A stretch of DNA of 54,016 nt, taken from Francisella sp. SYW-9 (GTDB taxonomy: Bacteria; Pseudomonadota; Gammaproteobacteria; Francisellales; Francisellaceae). This document shows positions 45,851 to 53,806 of the stretch, in pieces. How positions within the stretch are numbered: position 1 is the first letter of the stretch; each line of letters opens with the position of its first letter. The DNA is taken from assembly GCF_008711465.1 (NCBI RefSeq), contig NZ_VXKQ01000033.1:1-54016 (forward strand). Reading direction: 5' to 3'. Position numbers and translations under genes: made by a program. Below the pieces are notes generated by a model. It ran no database searches and was not told the origin of the DNA. It was given only the letters and a program-made list of their open reading frames with translations.

Positions 45851-46822
45851 CTATGTATTTAGCACTTGAGCTTGCGTATCACTATCATAAACAGTGCCAT
45901 CTGCTGGTGCTGTTAATTGAGTATAGTCTTGATCTGTTTGATGTTTTTCCTGCTGAGAGTTTGCTTTATCCATGGTTCTATCATAAGAACTAAAGAAAGT
46001 TCCCTTTTTCAATGATCCTGAAATGCCACCTAAACCTTGTTTATTAGATTTCTTATCTGCTGCTGCTGAATTTAGCTCAGCCTCTGTCTGCTTAATTATC
46101 TTGATATTAGCATTACTCTTAAGCTTAGCATTATTTAGAGCTTTACGTATCTGGCTCAATAACTTAACACTTTGATTTATATGATCTGGTGCTAATGTTT
46201 TACCATCTCCAGCAAATACTGTGTCTACTTTCACTAAACTAGATAAATCATCAACTTTACGAGCTTTTATAACAAATATTAAATTCTTTTTAATATCCTT
46301 AACTCTTATTAAATTACCAGATAGTATCTCATCTTTTACTGACAACAGTTTATAATCTTTTGGTCTTTTTTTGAAATACTCTTCAAGTAAGTTTAAAGTT
46401 ATAGCTATAGGTTCTCTAAATACCAGTTTTAACGCTCCAGTACTATCATAAAGAACACTTATAGAAACTTCTGCGATTTGATCATCAATAATCTTAGACA
46501 TATTAAATTTGTCAGAATAGTTAGCAGGCAACATTTCTTTCTGTGCTTCACTTACTTGTGATTTAGCGTAATTATTATTTCCTTCTGGAAGCTTAAGTGC
46601 TGGTTTTATAGCATTTCCATTTAAGCCTGTTGGAATTTTTAAAGGTTGTTCTTCTTTAACCTGAGCTCTTGCATAATCATATTTTCTATTTCTAAATGGT
46701 GCACCACTCACAGTTTCTGATAGATTTTCATATGAAAAATCATTATCAACGCTATTTGTTGAGCAGTCTTGCAATAGAAAAGCAAAGCCTAACATTACAA
46801 GTATTTTAGATATATTTTTCAT
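45851..46822 (-). CDS. Outer-membrane lipoprotein, BamC-like
   Basis: This 323-residue lipoprotein has a signal and lipobox FAFLLQDC (Cys about 20). The segment after it is extended and proline-rich, including PLKIPTGLNGNAIKPALKLP (about 60-79), which recalls the unstructured N-terminal part of BamC with its xxLxxPxxL elements. Then two alpha/beta segments follow (about 115-200), and a low-complexity Gln/Lys/Asp-rich C-terminus (240-323). BamC would help fold outer-membrane proteins. The match is weak, so BamC-like is a proposal only. It begins the nadM-glmU-glmS operon. Confidence 0.5.
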   Translation of the reverse strand: MKNISKILVMLGFAFLLQDCSTNSVDNDFSYENLSETVSGAPFRNRKYDYARAQVKEEQPLKIPTGLNGNAIKPALKLPEGNNNYAKSQVSEAQKEMLPANYSDKFNMSKIIDDQIAEVSISVLYDSTGALKLVFREPIAITLNLLEEYFKKRPKDYKLLSVKDEILSGNLIRVKDIKKNLIFVIKARKVDDLSSLVKVDTVFAGDGKTLAPDHINQSVKLLSQIRKALNNAKLKSNANIKIIKQTEAELNSAAADKKSNKQGLGGISGSLKKGTFFSSYDRTMDKANSQQEKHQTDQDYTQLTAPADGTVYDSDTQAQVLNT

Positions 46823-46927
46823 TATTTTAAATTCATATGATTTGAATGATTAAGTTAGCTAAATATTATAACACAGTGATATACTATTATATAAGAAAGC
46901 TTTTAGTAATAAACATGAGTATACCTA

Positions 46928-47773
46928 ATGAAAGATAATTTATTTATATTTTTACAATATTTATTGCCGCATGGTCTAACTTCACGATTAGTGAGTAGGC
47001 TTGCTGAATCAAAGAATAGGGCTATAAAGAACTACTTGATTAATCTAGCTATAAAGAAGTTTAAAATAAATACTGATGAAGCAAAAGAAACTAATCTTGA
47101 TAATTACTCATCATTTAATGACTTCTTTACAAGAGAGCTAAAAGACGGAGTAAGACCTCTAAACACAGAGCGTACTATTATTACATCTCCTGCTGACGGT
47201 GTTTTGAGCGAGTTTGGAAATATTGAAAATGATACTCTTATTCAAGCAAAAGGAAAATCTTTTACACTTGAATCATTAATAGCAAATAGTTCTAGTACAA
47301 CATTTACAAAGTTTGCAACCATTTACTTATCACCCAAAGATTATCATAGAGTTCATATGCCTATCGATGGTAAATTAACAAAGATGGTTTATATCCCAGG
47401 TAAGCTTTATTCTGTTAATAAATTAACCACTAGTAGAATAGACAATTTATTTGCTAAAAATGAACGATTAGTTTGTTATTTTGATACACAAATTGGTGAA
47501 GTAGCTGTAATCTTTGTCGGCGCTCTTTTAGTTGCTGGTATCGAAACTGTATGGCATGGCAAAGTTGCTCCCAACTACTATAGAAATATCCAAACTTGGA
47601 ACTATGGTAGTAATGATTATGATATTAAATTTAAAAAAGGTGATACTATTGGTTGGTTTAATTATGGGTCAACTATTATTGTTCTTACACCAGGGGAAAA
47701 AATAGATTTTAACTTTAAAGAAAATAACTCAAATATAAGTGTCAATCAAGATTTAGCTTTTATAGTAGAATAA
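46928..47773 (+). CDS. psd: Phosphatidylserine decarboxylase proenzyme
   Basis: This 281-residue membrane-associated enzyme makes phosphatidylethanolamine. Family features: [15 protein letters not shown] (64-78), the [11 protein letters not shown] block with the catalytic Asp/Ser region, [16 protein letters not shown] (133-148) and the self-cleavage site YGST (Ser248) where the pyruvoyl group forms; the common form is LGST, so Leu is replaced by Tyr. It is transcribed divergently from the nadM operon, and its 3' end overlaps the tail of the convergent HTH gene. Confidence 0.95.
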   Translation: MKDNLFIFLQYLLPHGLTSRLVSRLAESKNRAIKNYLINLAIKKFKINTDEAKETNLDNYSSFNDFFTRELKDGVRPLNTERTIITSPADGVLSEFGNIENDTLIQAKGKSFTLESLIANSSSTTFTKFATIYLSPKDYHRVHMPIDGKLTKMVYIPGKLYSVNKLTTSRIDNLFAKNERLVCYFDTQIGEVAVIFVGALLVAGIETVWHGKVAPNYYRNIQTWNYGSNDYDIKFKKGDTIGWFNYGSTIIVLTPGEKIDFNFKENNSNISVNQDLAFIVE

Positions 47774-48081
47774 AGATTTACATTTATCCAACAACGGCTA
47801 AATATGTTAGTTTTTGTAAGATTTTCAGACTTACATTCATTAACATATGCTACTTCTCTATTAAGATCAGCACTATCTTCATTCAATCTAAATCTAGGCG
47901 GTAATTTAATATCAAATCGTTTTGCCCATTTTCTAATTGTTACATGTTTAAAGCCTAGAACTTTTTCAGCATCTTGATAGCTTAGTCCTTCTCTTTGACA
48001 CTTTAATAGCATCTCTCGTGCTGAGCACTTAAATTTATCTTCAACTATCTGTTCAAAGTTTCCTGAATATTGATTTGCCAT
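47746..48081 (-). CDS. Small helix-turn-helix protein of unknown function
   Basis: This 111-residue protein has a C-clear [27 protein letters not shown] (about 32-55), as in small transcription factors or transposase-type DNA-binding domains. The rest has no family that I recall. It has a strong ribosome site AGGAGG. Its last 9 codons overlap psd from the opposite strand, so the C-terminal sequence may be a recent extension; a domain end near residue 70 is possible. A phage- or IS-derived regulator is a likely origin, but unproven. Confidence 0.6.
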   Translation of the reverse strand: MANQYSGNFEQIVEDKFKCSAREMLLKCQREGLSYQDAEKVLGFKHVTIRKWAKRFDIKLPPRFRLNEDSADLNREVAYVNECKSENLTKTNIFSRCWINVNLYSTIKAKS

Positions 48082-48526
48082 AAAATTGAGCCTCCTTTAA
48101 TTTATAATTTAAAAGCAAATGACTCCCCCCAACAAAAAAATGTATTCTTTTTTATTTACTAACGACAAGTTTTATATAGCAAACATTAAGTAAAAATTAA
48201 TATTTAAAACTGATCGTTAATTATCGAATACTATGTATTATCAGTCATACTACTTAATCATATTATTTAATTTGAAATAATATTTCATTCTCTTATAATC
48301 AAAATTTAATTTAAAAATAAGGAACTAATAATTATTCTTCCACAAAATTTACTTATAATCAATAATAAATTAATCTAATAATAATATTTTTTACATTTTA
48401 ATTAATTTAATACTAATATAAGCATAATTTAGAAAATTTATTAAACATAAATATGACATTAGTTCTTCATATTGGCTTTTATAACTAATATAATCATGTA
48501 CAGCATATTTAATTGATCTTAAAAAC
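48082..48526. other. AT-rich intergenic region upstream of the M50 protease gene
   Basis: These 445 bp are almost pure A/T apart from a short C-rich tract near 48124. I see no reading frame of note, no RNA gene and no convincing hairpin. It should contain the promoters of the HTH gene on the left and of the protease gene on the right. Confidence 0.35.
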
Positions 48527-49183
48527 ATGGATATAAATCATATTTTAATAACTATATTAATGGCAGGTATTCCATTAATATTTGCTATAACAATGCATGA
48601 GGCTGCTCATGGACTTATAGCAAAGTTGCGCGGTGATAATACCGCATATAACCTTGGCAGAGTAACGTTAAATCCAGTTTCACATATAGATCCTATTGGA
48701 ACTCTATTATTGCCAGGAATAATGTTATTGTCATCAATAGCCGCGGGATTTCCCTTCATATTTGGCTGGGCAAAACCTGTACCTGTAGATTACAGTAACT
48801 TAAAGAAACCTAGATTAGATATGGCTCTAGTTGCTTTAGCCGGACCTTTAGCTAACTTTATAATGGCTATTTTATGGGCTGTAGTAGCAAAGTATATAAC
48901 TTTACACCCCTATATACAAGGTATGGCTTTTTACGGCATTATGATAAACATCGTACTAATGATTTTAAATCTAATACCTATTCCACCATTAGATGGAAGT
49001 AAAATTGTAACAGCTTTTTTATCGCCATCACTAGCATTTAAATACAACAGTATACAAAGATATGGTTTTTTTATTTTACTTGCTTTAATAATTATTCCAT
49101 TTAATGGCTCAAACTTATTATTCTATATTATGAAACCATTTATCATAGCAATTACAAATATTGTCCAATTTATAGTCTTCTAA
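48527..49183 (+). CDS. Site-2 protease family (M50) membrane metallopeptidase
   Basis: This 218-residue protein has about five or six helices. The zinc motif HEAAH (24-28, TMHEAAHGL) lies in the first helix and the second metal site in LIPIPPLDGSK (Asp in LDG). It matches the small YwhC-like group of M50 proteases, without PDZ domain, so it differs from RseP. It likely cuts within the membrane; the substrate is unknown. GPLANFIMAI between the two sites is a family hallmark. It is monocistronic. Confidence 0.88.
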   Translation: MDINHILITILMAGIPLIFAITMHEAAHGLIAKLRGDNTAYNLGRVTLNPVSHIDPIGTLLLPGIMLLSSIAAGFPFIFGWAKPVPVDYSNLKKPRLDMALVALAGPLANFIMAILWAVVAKYITLHPYIQGMAFYGIMINIVLMILNLIPIPPLDGSKIVTAFLSPSLAFKYNSIQRYGFFILLALIIIPFNGSNLLFYIMKPFIIAITNIVQFIVF

Positions 49184-49331
49184 AATAGAAGTTAAAATTT
49201 AGTTTATCTTTTATTTCAAATATATTCTTATCTTAATGTATCTTATAACTATTAATTTTTTATACATTAGATCTAAAAGAATAAATTAAGTATAATAAGA
49301 TTATCAATAGGCTCTAAAATAAAAAATCCAC

Positions 49332-50384
49332 ATGCTAAAACTAATTAAGCTTCCAATATTTTTTTTGTTACTAATAATCTCTATAAATTCCTATTGTTAC
49401 GGTAGTACACCACCTAAAAAACCAACTATTGTATATGTGACAGCATTTATTACAGATATTCAAAATCTTGATGAGGTAAATGAACAAATTCAGATTGATG
49501 CTATATTTAAGTTTAAGTGGCATGATTCAAGACTAGCGTTTGATTCAAAAAAAGATGGAGAAGAATATAAAAATTATCAAGGCAATTTTCAGTACGATGA
49601 AATCTTTGAAGGATGGCGACCTCAAATATCAATAATAAATGAGATAGGAAGCCCCCAAATTAAATCAAGACAGCTAAGAGTCTATCCAAATGGTGATGTA
49701 GTTTATACAGAACAAAGAACACTTGCTTTAGAAACACCTATGCAACTTAGGAAGTTTCCTTTTGATAAACAAAAACTTAATGCTCATATTATTCCTTTTG
49801 GCTACAATGCTAATGAAGTACAGCTAAAAGTAGATCCTGATTATAAAATTACAGTTAAAGATTATATTAAAGATCATCCAAATGTTAATATCGCAGAATG
49901 GCAACTTATAAATTTTGATCTCGAAAGTAGTACTCCTGTCAAACAGTACTATGGTAAGCCAAGTAAAGTATCCATGCTTGATTTTAATATTTCACTAGAA
50001 AGAAAACCTGTAAATATTTTACTAAAAGTATTAGTTCCTTTATCTCTACTAGTGCTAGCAATGTGGGCAGTCTTTTGGATGGATACGAAAGCTTTATCTG
50101 ATAGACTAAACATTTCTTTTATTGGCATACTTTCTGTGATTGCTTATCAGTTTTTAGTTGAGGGTGAAATGCCTGATATTGATTATCTTACATTTACAGA
50201 TGGCTTCTTACTGCTATCATTTTCTATACTTTTTTCTACAGTATTAGAAAGTTTGATAGTCTATTGGCTTGTCAAAACAAATAAGCAATCATTAGCTAAA
50301 AATGTAGATATCTTTTCAAGAGCTGCTTTTCCATTAACATATATTGGTCTTATATTTCTTCTTTATTTTATTTACTTGCGTTAA
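49332..50384 (+). CDS. Prokaryotic pentameric ligand-gated ion channel (Cys-loop receptor homologue)
   Basis: This 350-residue protein has a signal peptide (about 1-23). An extracellular beta-sandwich domain spans 30-225: IQIDAIFKFKWHDSRLAF with the conserved W and D/R, and RKFPFDKQKLNAHII, the FPFD Pro-loop. The two Cys-loop cysteines are absent, as in bacterial members. Four helices follow: M1 about 227-250 (LLKVLVPLSLLVLAMW, with Pro), M2 about 258-277 (pore, LNISFIGILSVIAYQFLVE), M3 about 288-314 and M4 about 330-349. It should form a pentameric channel in the inner membrane with the sensor in the periplasm. Ligand is unknown. Confidence 0.88.
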   Translation: MLKLIKLPIFFLLLIISINSYCYGSTPPKKPTIVYVTAFITDIQNLDEVNEQIQIDAIFKFKWHDSRLAFDSKKDGEEYKNYQGNFQYDEIFEGWRPQISIINEIGSPQIKSRQLRVYPNGDVVYTEQRTLALETPMQLRKFPFDKQKLNAHIIPFGYNANEVQLKVDPDYKITVKDYIKDHPNVNIAEWQLINFDLESSTPVKQYYGKPSKVSMLDFNISLERKPVNILLKVLVPLSLLVLAMWAVFWMDTKALSDRLNISFIGILSVIAYQFLVEGEMPDIDYLTFTDGFLLLSFSILFSTVLESLIVYWLVKTNKQSLAKNVDIFSRAAFPLTYIGLIFLLYFIYLR

Positions 50385-50432
50385 GCTCTTAAAAGAGTAA
50401 TACTACAATATATAAATTCACTGTTGTAGATC

Positions 50433-50693
50433 ATGACTAAAATGAACAAAGTTTTTAAAATCATCTTAACAACTTTAATTTTAAGCATACCAATATATTC
50501 AATAAGCAATCCTAACATTAACTCTCCCAAATCAATAGACTCACTTATTAAATTTCTTCAAAAACAAGTTAGTAATCTTCAGATAGAAGCTAAGAATATT
50601 AGTAAACAAGATAGTAAAAAACAACAACCATCATTTGTAATGTATAATAATGTTGTTGTTCGACATAATCCTAATGAAAACCTTTATATTTAG
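50433..50693 (+). CDS. Small secreted protein of unknown function
   Basis: This 86-residue protein has a hydrophobic signal sequence (about 7-24, FKIILTTLILSIPIYSIS). The mature part has a heptad-like segment (IDSLIKFLQKQVSNLQIEA, about 35-53) and ends in VVVRHNPNENLYI. It could be a free-standing small periplasmic protein or the N-terminal remnant of an outer-membrane protein with a coiled-coil head, since it is followed by decayed DNA. I do not recognise it. It lies 48 bp after the channel gene on the same strand and may be co-transcribed. Confidence 0.5.
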   Translation: MTKMNKVFKIILTTLILSIPIYSISNPNINSPKSIDSLIKFLQKQVSNLQIEAKNISKQDSKKQQPSFVMYNNVVVRHNPNENLYI

Positions 50694-51325
50694 CCTTAAT
50701 CACTAAAAATAGTTCAATACTATTTTCGTATTTTTTATACTAATTGTCTTAGAAAATGTTATATAATTTTTTTATGTGGTTCATAAAATATTCAGATATA
50801 CGACTGAGGTTATTCTATGATAATTAAAGGGATAAGTTTTATCTAATCTAGATTTTTGAATATTTTCTTAAATCCATAGCCTGTTCACACTCAACAAGTG
50901 ATAACCCTTCCATTTGACAAGTATTATTAAAGATTCTCGTATTTACTCTCATTACAGTACTAATATCATTTATATATACGCACCATAGCCCAAATAACTT
51001 CTCTATAATATTCAATCTAAAATTCACATTATTTATATTATGGTATAAATATCTCTACGATTAAGATATAAAAATCCATTTTTAAAAATAACTTCGGCTT
51101 CTTCATTTGAAACATCCGGAGCTATGATACATTTATCTTTTCTATCCCAATTAACAGGTGTAGCAAGAGCATATTTATCTGTTAGTTATAACACAATTAG
51201 AAGAAATTATTTTTGCGCACAGAACCTAATAAATACGTACTTTCTACGATACATGTCCTCTTTGAAATACATATAATTAATTACTAATTAAAACCCTAAA
51301 TAATATTTGATTCTTAAAATTAAGC
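50694..51325. other. Decayed intergenic region holding gene remnants
   Basis: No intact recognisable gene is present in these 632 bp. On the minus strand, a 59-codon frame starting with GTG (50848-51027) has no known match and may be chance; directly upstream of it lies a peroxiredoxin C-terminal remnant (51033-51185). The 140 bp before the next plus-strand ORF (51186-51325) are AT-rich. The region marks the start of the accessory segment that runs to the right IS. Confidence 0.45.
51033..51185 (-). pseudogene. Remnant of a 1-Cys-type peroxiredoxin, C-terminal end only
   Basis: The minus strand reads LTDKYALATPVNW and then an IIAPDVSNEEAEVIFKNGF segment, ending at a TAA. This matches the C-terminal domain of 1-Cys/Prx6-like AhpC/TSA peroxiredoxins (the LQLTDKYxxATPVxW and xxPxxxxEEAxxLFPKG patterns). 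Upstream codons are degraded by several stops, though NFF-like traces of the preceding NFDEILR region can be read just before. The catalytic cysteine domain is absent. It is a relic with no expected activity. Confidence 0.7.
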
Positions 51326-51544
51326 ATGAGAGAAGCTCAAGTTATTCAACTTAATACCAATTTAAATCAACTGTATTATACAGATGATTATATTTCGATT
51401 AATGAGAAATTAAATGCTAAAGAAGCCACCTTTATAATAGGTGATTTACATGGTAATGCCTCGAAATTCATATCTTTCTTATTTTATTCAGAAATTATTC
51501 TTGCCAAGGAAGAACGTTCAAAAGGATATAAAACAAGCTTATAA
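51326..51544 (+). pseudogene. Metallophosphoesterase N-terminal fragment
   Basis: The 72-residue product contains ATFIIGDLHGNASKFISFLF, the first metal-binding motif (GDxHG) of PPP-type calcineurin-like phosphoesterases, a context known from Legionella WipA-type effectors. The other phosphoesterase motifs (GDxxDRG, GNHE) are missing, and the frame ends at 51544 after about 20 more residues. Two in-frame stops separate it from the next ORF, which shares the same frame. It is probably a truncated gene or one end of a deletion. No good ribosome site precedes its ATG. Confidence 0.55.
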
Positions 51545-51553
51545 GGATAAAAA

Positions 51554-53493
51554 ATGATCCCTCATAATGGCCTATTATCTGATGATGAAATAAATAATCA
51601 TAGCGACAATAATAAACTTATCACCTTAAATGATAGAGATCTTGAAGGAATATCCAATTATCCAACAGAGATTGATAAAATGAAATTTGATGGATGGATA
51701 ACATGTCCTAAGATACTTCGATCTTATCTTTATTTTGGGAGTTATTTTGAAAGAGTGGATTTCGAACATATTTTCCCTCAGGGGAATTATATATATATGT
51801 CTGATATTCATCAAAAATATCTAGGAGAATGTTTTATAGATTCGAGTCTTATTTCTATTATAAATAAAAACCCTTTTCATTTACTCTTAAATATGCGATA
51901 TAAAGATAATCGTATATATGTTAAATTTCACACAAAAAAATATATTAATGACATTTTTAACACTGATTACGATACCGTTATTTACTCTTTGGAACCTACT
52001 ATCTTAAAGGGGAATATGAAAATTTCTGGATATAATTTTAATAATCATGCTCTATGGGCAAATCTTTTTATAAAAGCATATGCAGCACATTGTCGAGAGA
52101 CTTTTAAACAAGAAGGTATCAGCTTGCTTTTTTAAATGGTGGATGCAGTATAGAAGTTTATTATGCTATATTAGGAAATTCTCGAGAATTAACTTTTGAT
52201 TGGCTTATAGAAAGAGGTGTGAGTTATTCCATATTAAAAGCATTTTTTATTGATAATCCTATATCTCAGAAAATAATAGAAGATCAGATACGTGCTATTA
52301 ATACTTTTAAAAATATTGTTGATAATCAATTGATTGGTAAAAGTAAAATACCTCAATGGAAAGTAGACACATTATTTAGAGAAATATTAAAAACTTTGTC
52401 TAATTTTAAAGAAGTTTTGGGTAACTTAGAAGATAATTCTTTACTGGAATATTTATCACCACTTAATAGTTCATTAGAAAATTATTTTGCTTTTAAGAAC
52501 AATGCGTTAAAGATTGAAGATATAGATGAAAAAACTTTATTAAATAATATTATCAAATTAGCAAAAAGAAAGGCTCCTATTATTGATACTTTCAAAAAAT
52601 ACATAAATTCAACTCATATATTACCAAGTAATATTAGTGAGTTTGCAGATAAATCTTTAAGTCGTCAAAATACGAATAAAGAAAGCTTGTATGCTAAGAT
52701 TGCAAAATTTGATGATAATTTTTCTATTAATTGGGATTTTTATCGAGTAGAAAAATATATAGTAACTTATATACAAAAACTCCTATCTACAGGTCATTTT
52801 ATATCTGCTGCTACTAAAAATGATTTAAATCTTAGTAAGTTAAATACCTACTTAAGTCGTATTTATGGAGGTTGGAAAAATGGAATTGTTCCTTGTCATG
52901 CATACTCAATTATAGACTGTTATAAAAGAGAAGATAATAATTATTATATTCAGCTAGTTAACCCTCATCAAAAATCAATAGCTGAATATAACAACCAAAA
53001 TAAACTTATATCAAAACTATCATACCCTGATGGATTTAATAAGCCAAAATATGATGATCATTACTCAAATAAATATGGAGCAATTAAACATAAATTTTTA
53101 TCAAAGAACTTATTATATCCTGATCAAAAACCTGAGTATAATGGTACTTTTGAATTAAAAGTGCGAGATTTCTTTAATTATTTTTACGAACTTGCTATTG
53201 CTAAAGATTCTAGATCTATATCTTTGATAAATAATATACATAATATAAATACACTATATAAAGACCGTAATAACTTTATAAAAGAATTTGATGGCTATTC
53301 TTCTAGATCAAAATATATTACAGAATTTACAACAGGAGTTGATGAAATACTTCATAGTGCTAACAGCACTGATCAAATGCTTATAAAAATCAAAGAGCAT
53401 CTGTTATTGACAGTAAAAAAGTTAACTAGTGAAACTTATATCCTAAAACTTCTAGAAAAAGTTAATGTTTATCTTAAAGAAAAAAGTTATTAA
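51554..53493 (+). pseudogene. Calpain-family (peptidase C2) cysteine protease, frameshifted
   Basis: Two frames together give about 646 residues. Frame one (51554-52135) carries the catalytic cysteine in DIHQKYLGECFIDSSL (Cys93; calpain LGDCW), then HALWANLFIKAYAAHC (calpain lWxxLLEKAYAK). Frame two, open from 52108 and continuing to 53493, resumes with RYQLAFLNGGCSIEVYYAIL, then has the His in GIVPCHAYSIID and, 21 residues on, the Asn in QLVNPHQ, and finally NGTFELKVRDFFNYFYEL, as at the calpain core end. A 1-base loss near 52108-52118 explains the shift. About 200 extra residues lie between the halves. AAGGA precedes the ATG. No signal peptide is seen. Confidence 0.7.
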
Positions 53494-53806
53494 TCGACAT
53501 AAAATATATCACTGATTGAGGGTCTTCAACTAACTATTTAAATTAACCTCCAAATTATAATTTAGGGGTTAATGAAAAAATGGGGGTTAAAGTATAACTG
53601 TAACTATTGTAAAACAGAGGTTTAAAAAGAGTTATTTACAAATGTTTGTAGAATCTATAATTGCCGATTTAAGAGTCGATCGTTCATCTGTAAGCTAGAC
53701 ATACCAAAATTTATAGCTATGGTTGCAAAAATTCTGTACCTTCCTAAATAGAACCCCTCAATTTAAAAGTATTATTCACGAGCCCTAATGGGCATTTCAT
53801 AAATTA
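53494..53806. other. Intergenic region between the calpain-like pseudogene and the right IS
   Basis: These 313 bp contain an imperfect inverted repeat around 53544-53575 (TTAACC...GGGGTTAA) and a 4-bp stem, GCCC-TAAT-GGGC, at about 53782-53793. A short plus-strand frame at 53642 reads MFVESIIADLRVDRSSVS before a stop and recalls a winged-helix segment, but is too short to assign. No intact gene is present. Confidence 0.35.

Noticed and set aside
50848-51027. 59-codon minus-strand frame starting with GTG
   Set aside because: It has no ribosome site or recognisable motif, and it lies inside a decayed region beside a peroxiredoxin remnant.
53642-53698. Short frame MFVESIIADLRVDRSSVS as a Fic or winged-helix protein remnant
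   Set aside because: Only 18 residues are in frame and neighbouring frames give no continuous family match, so the similarity could be chance.
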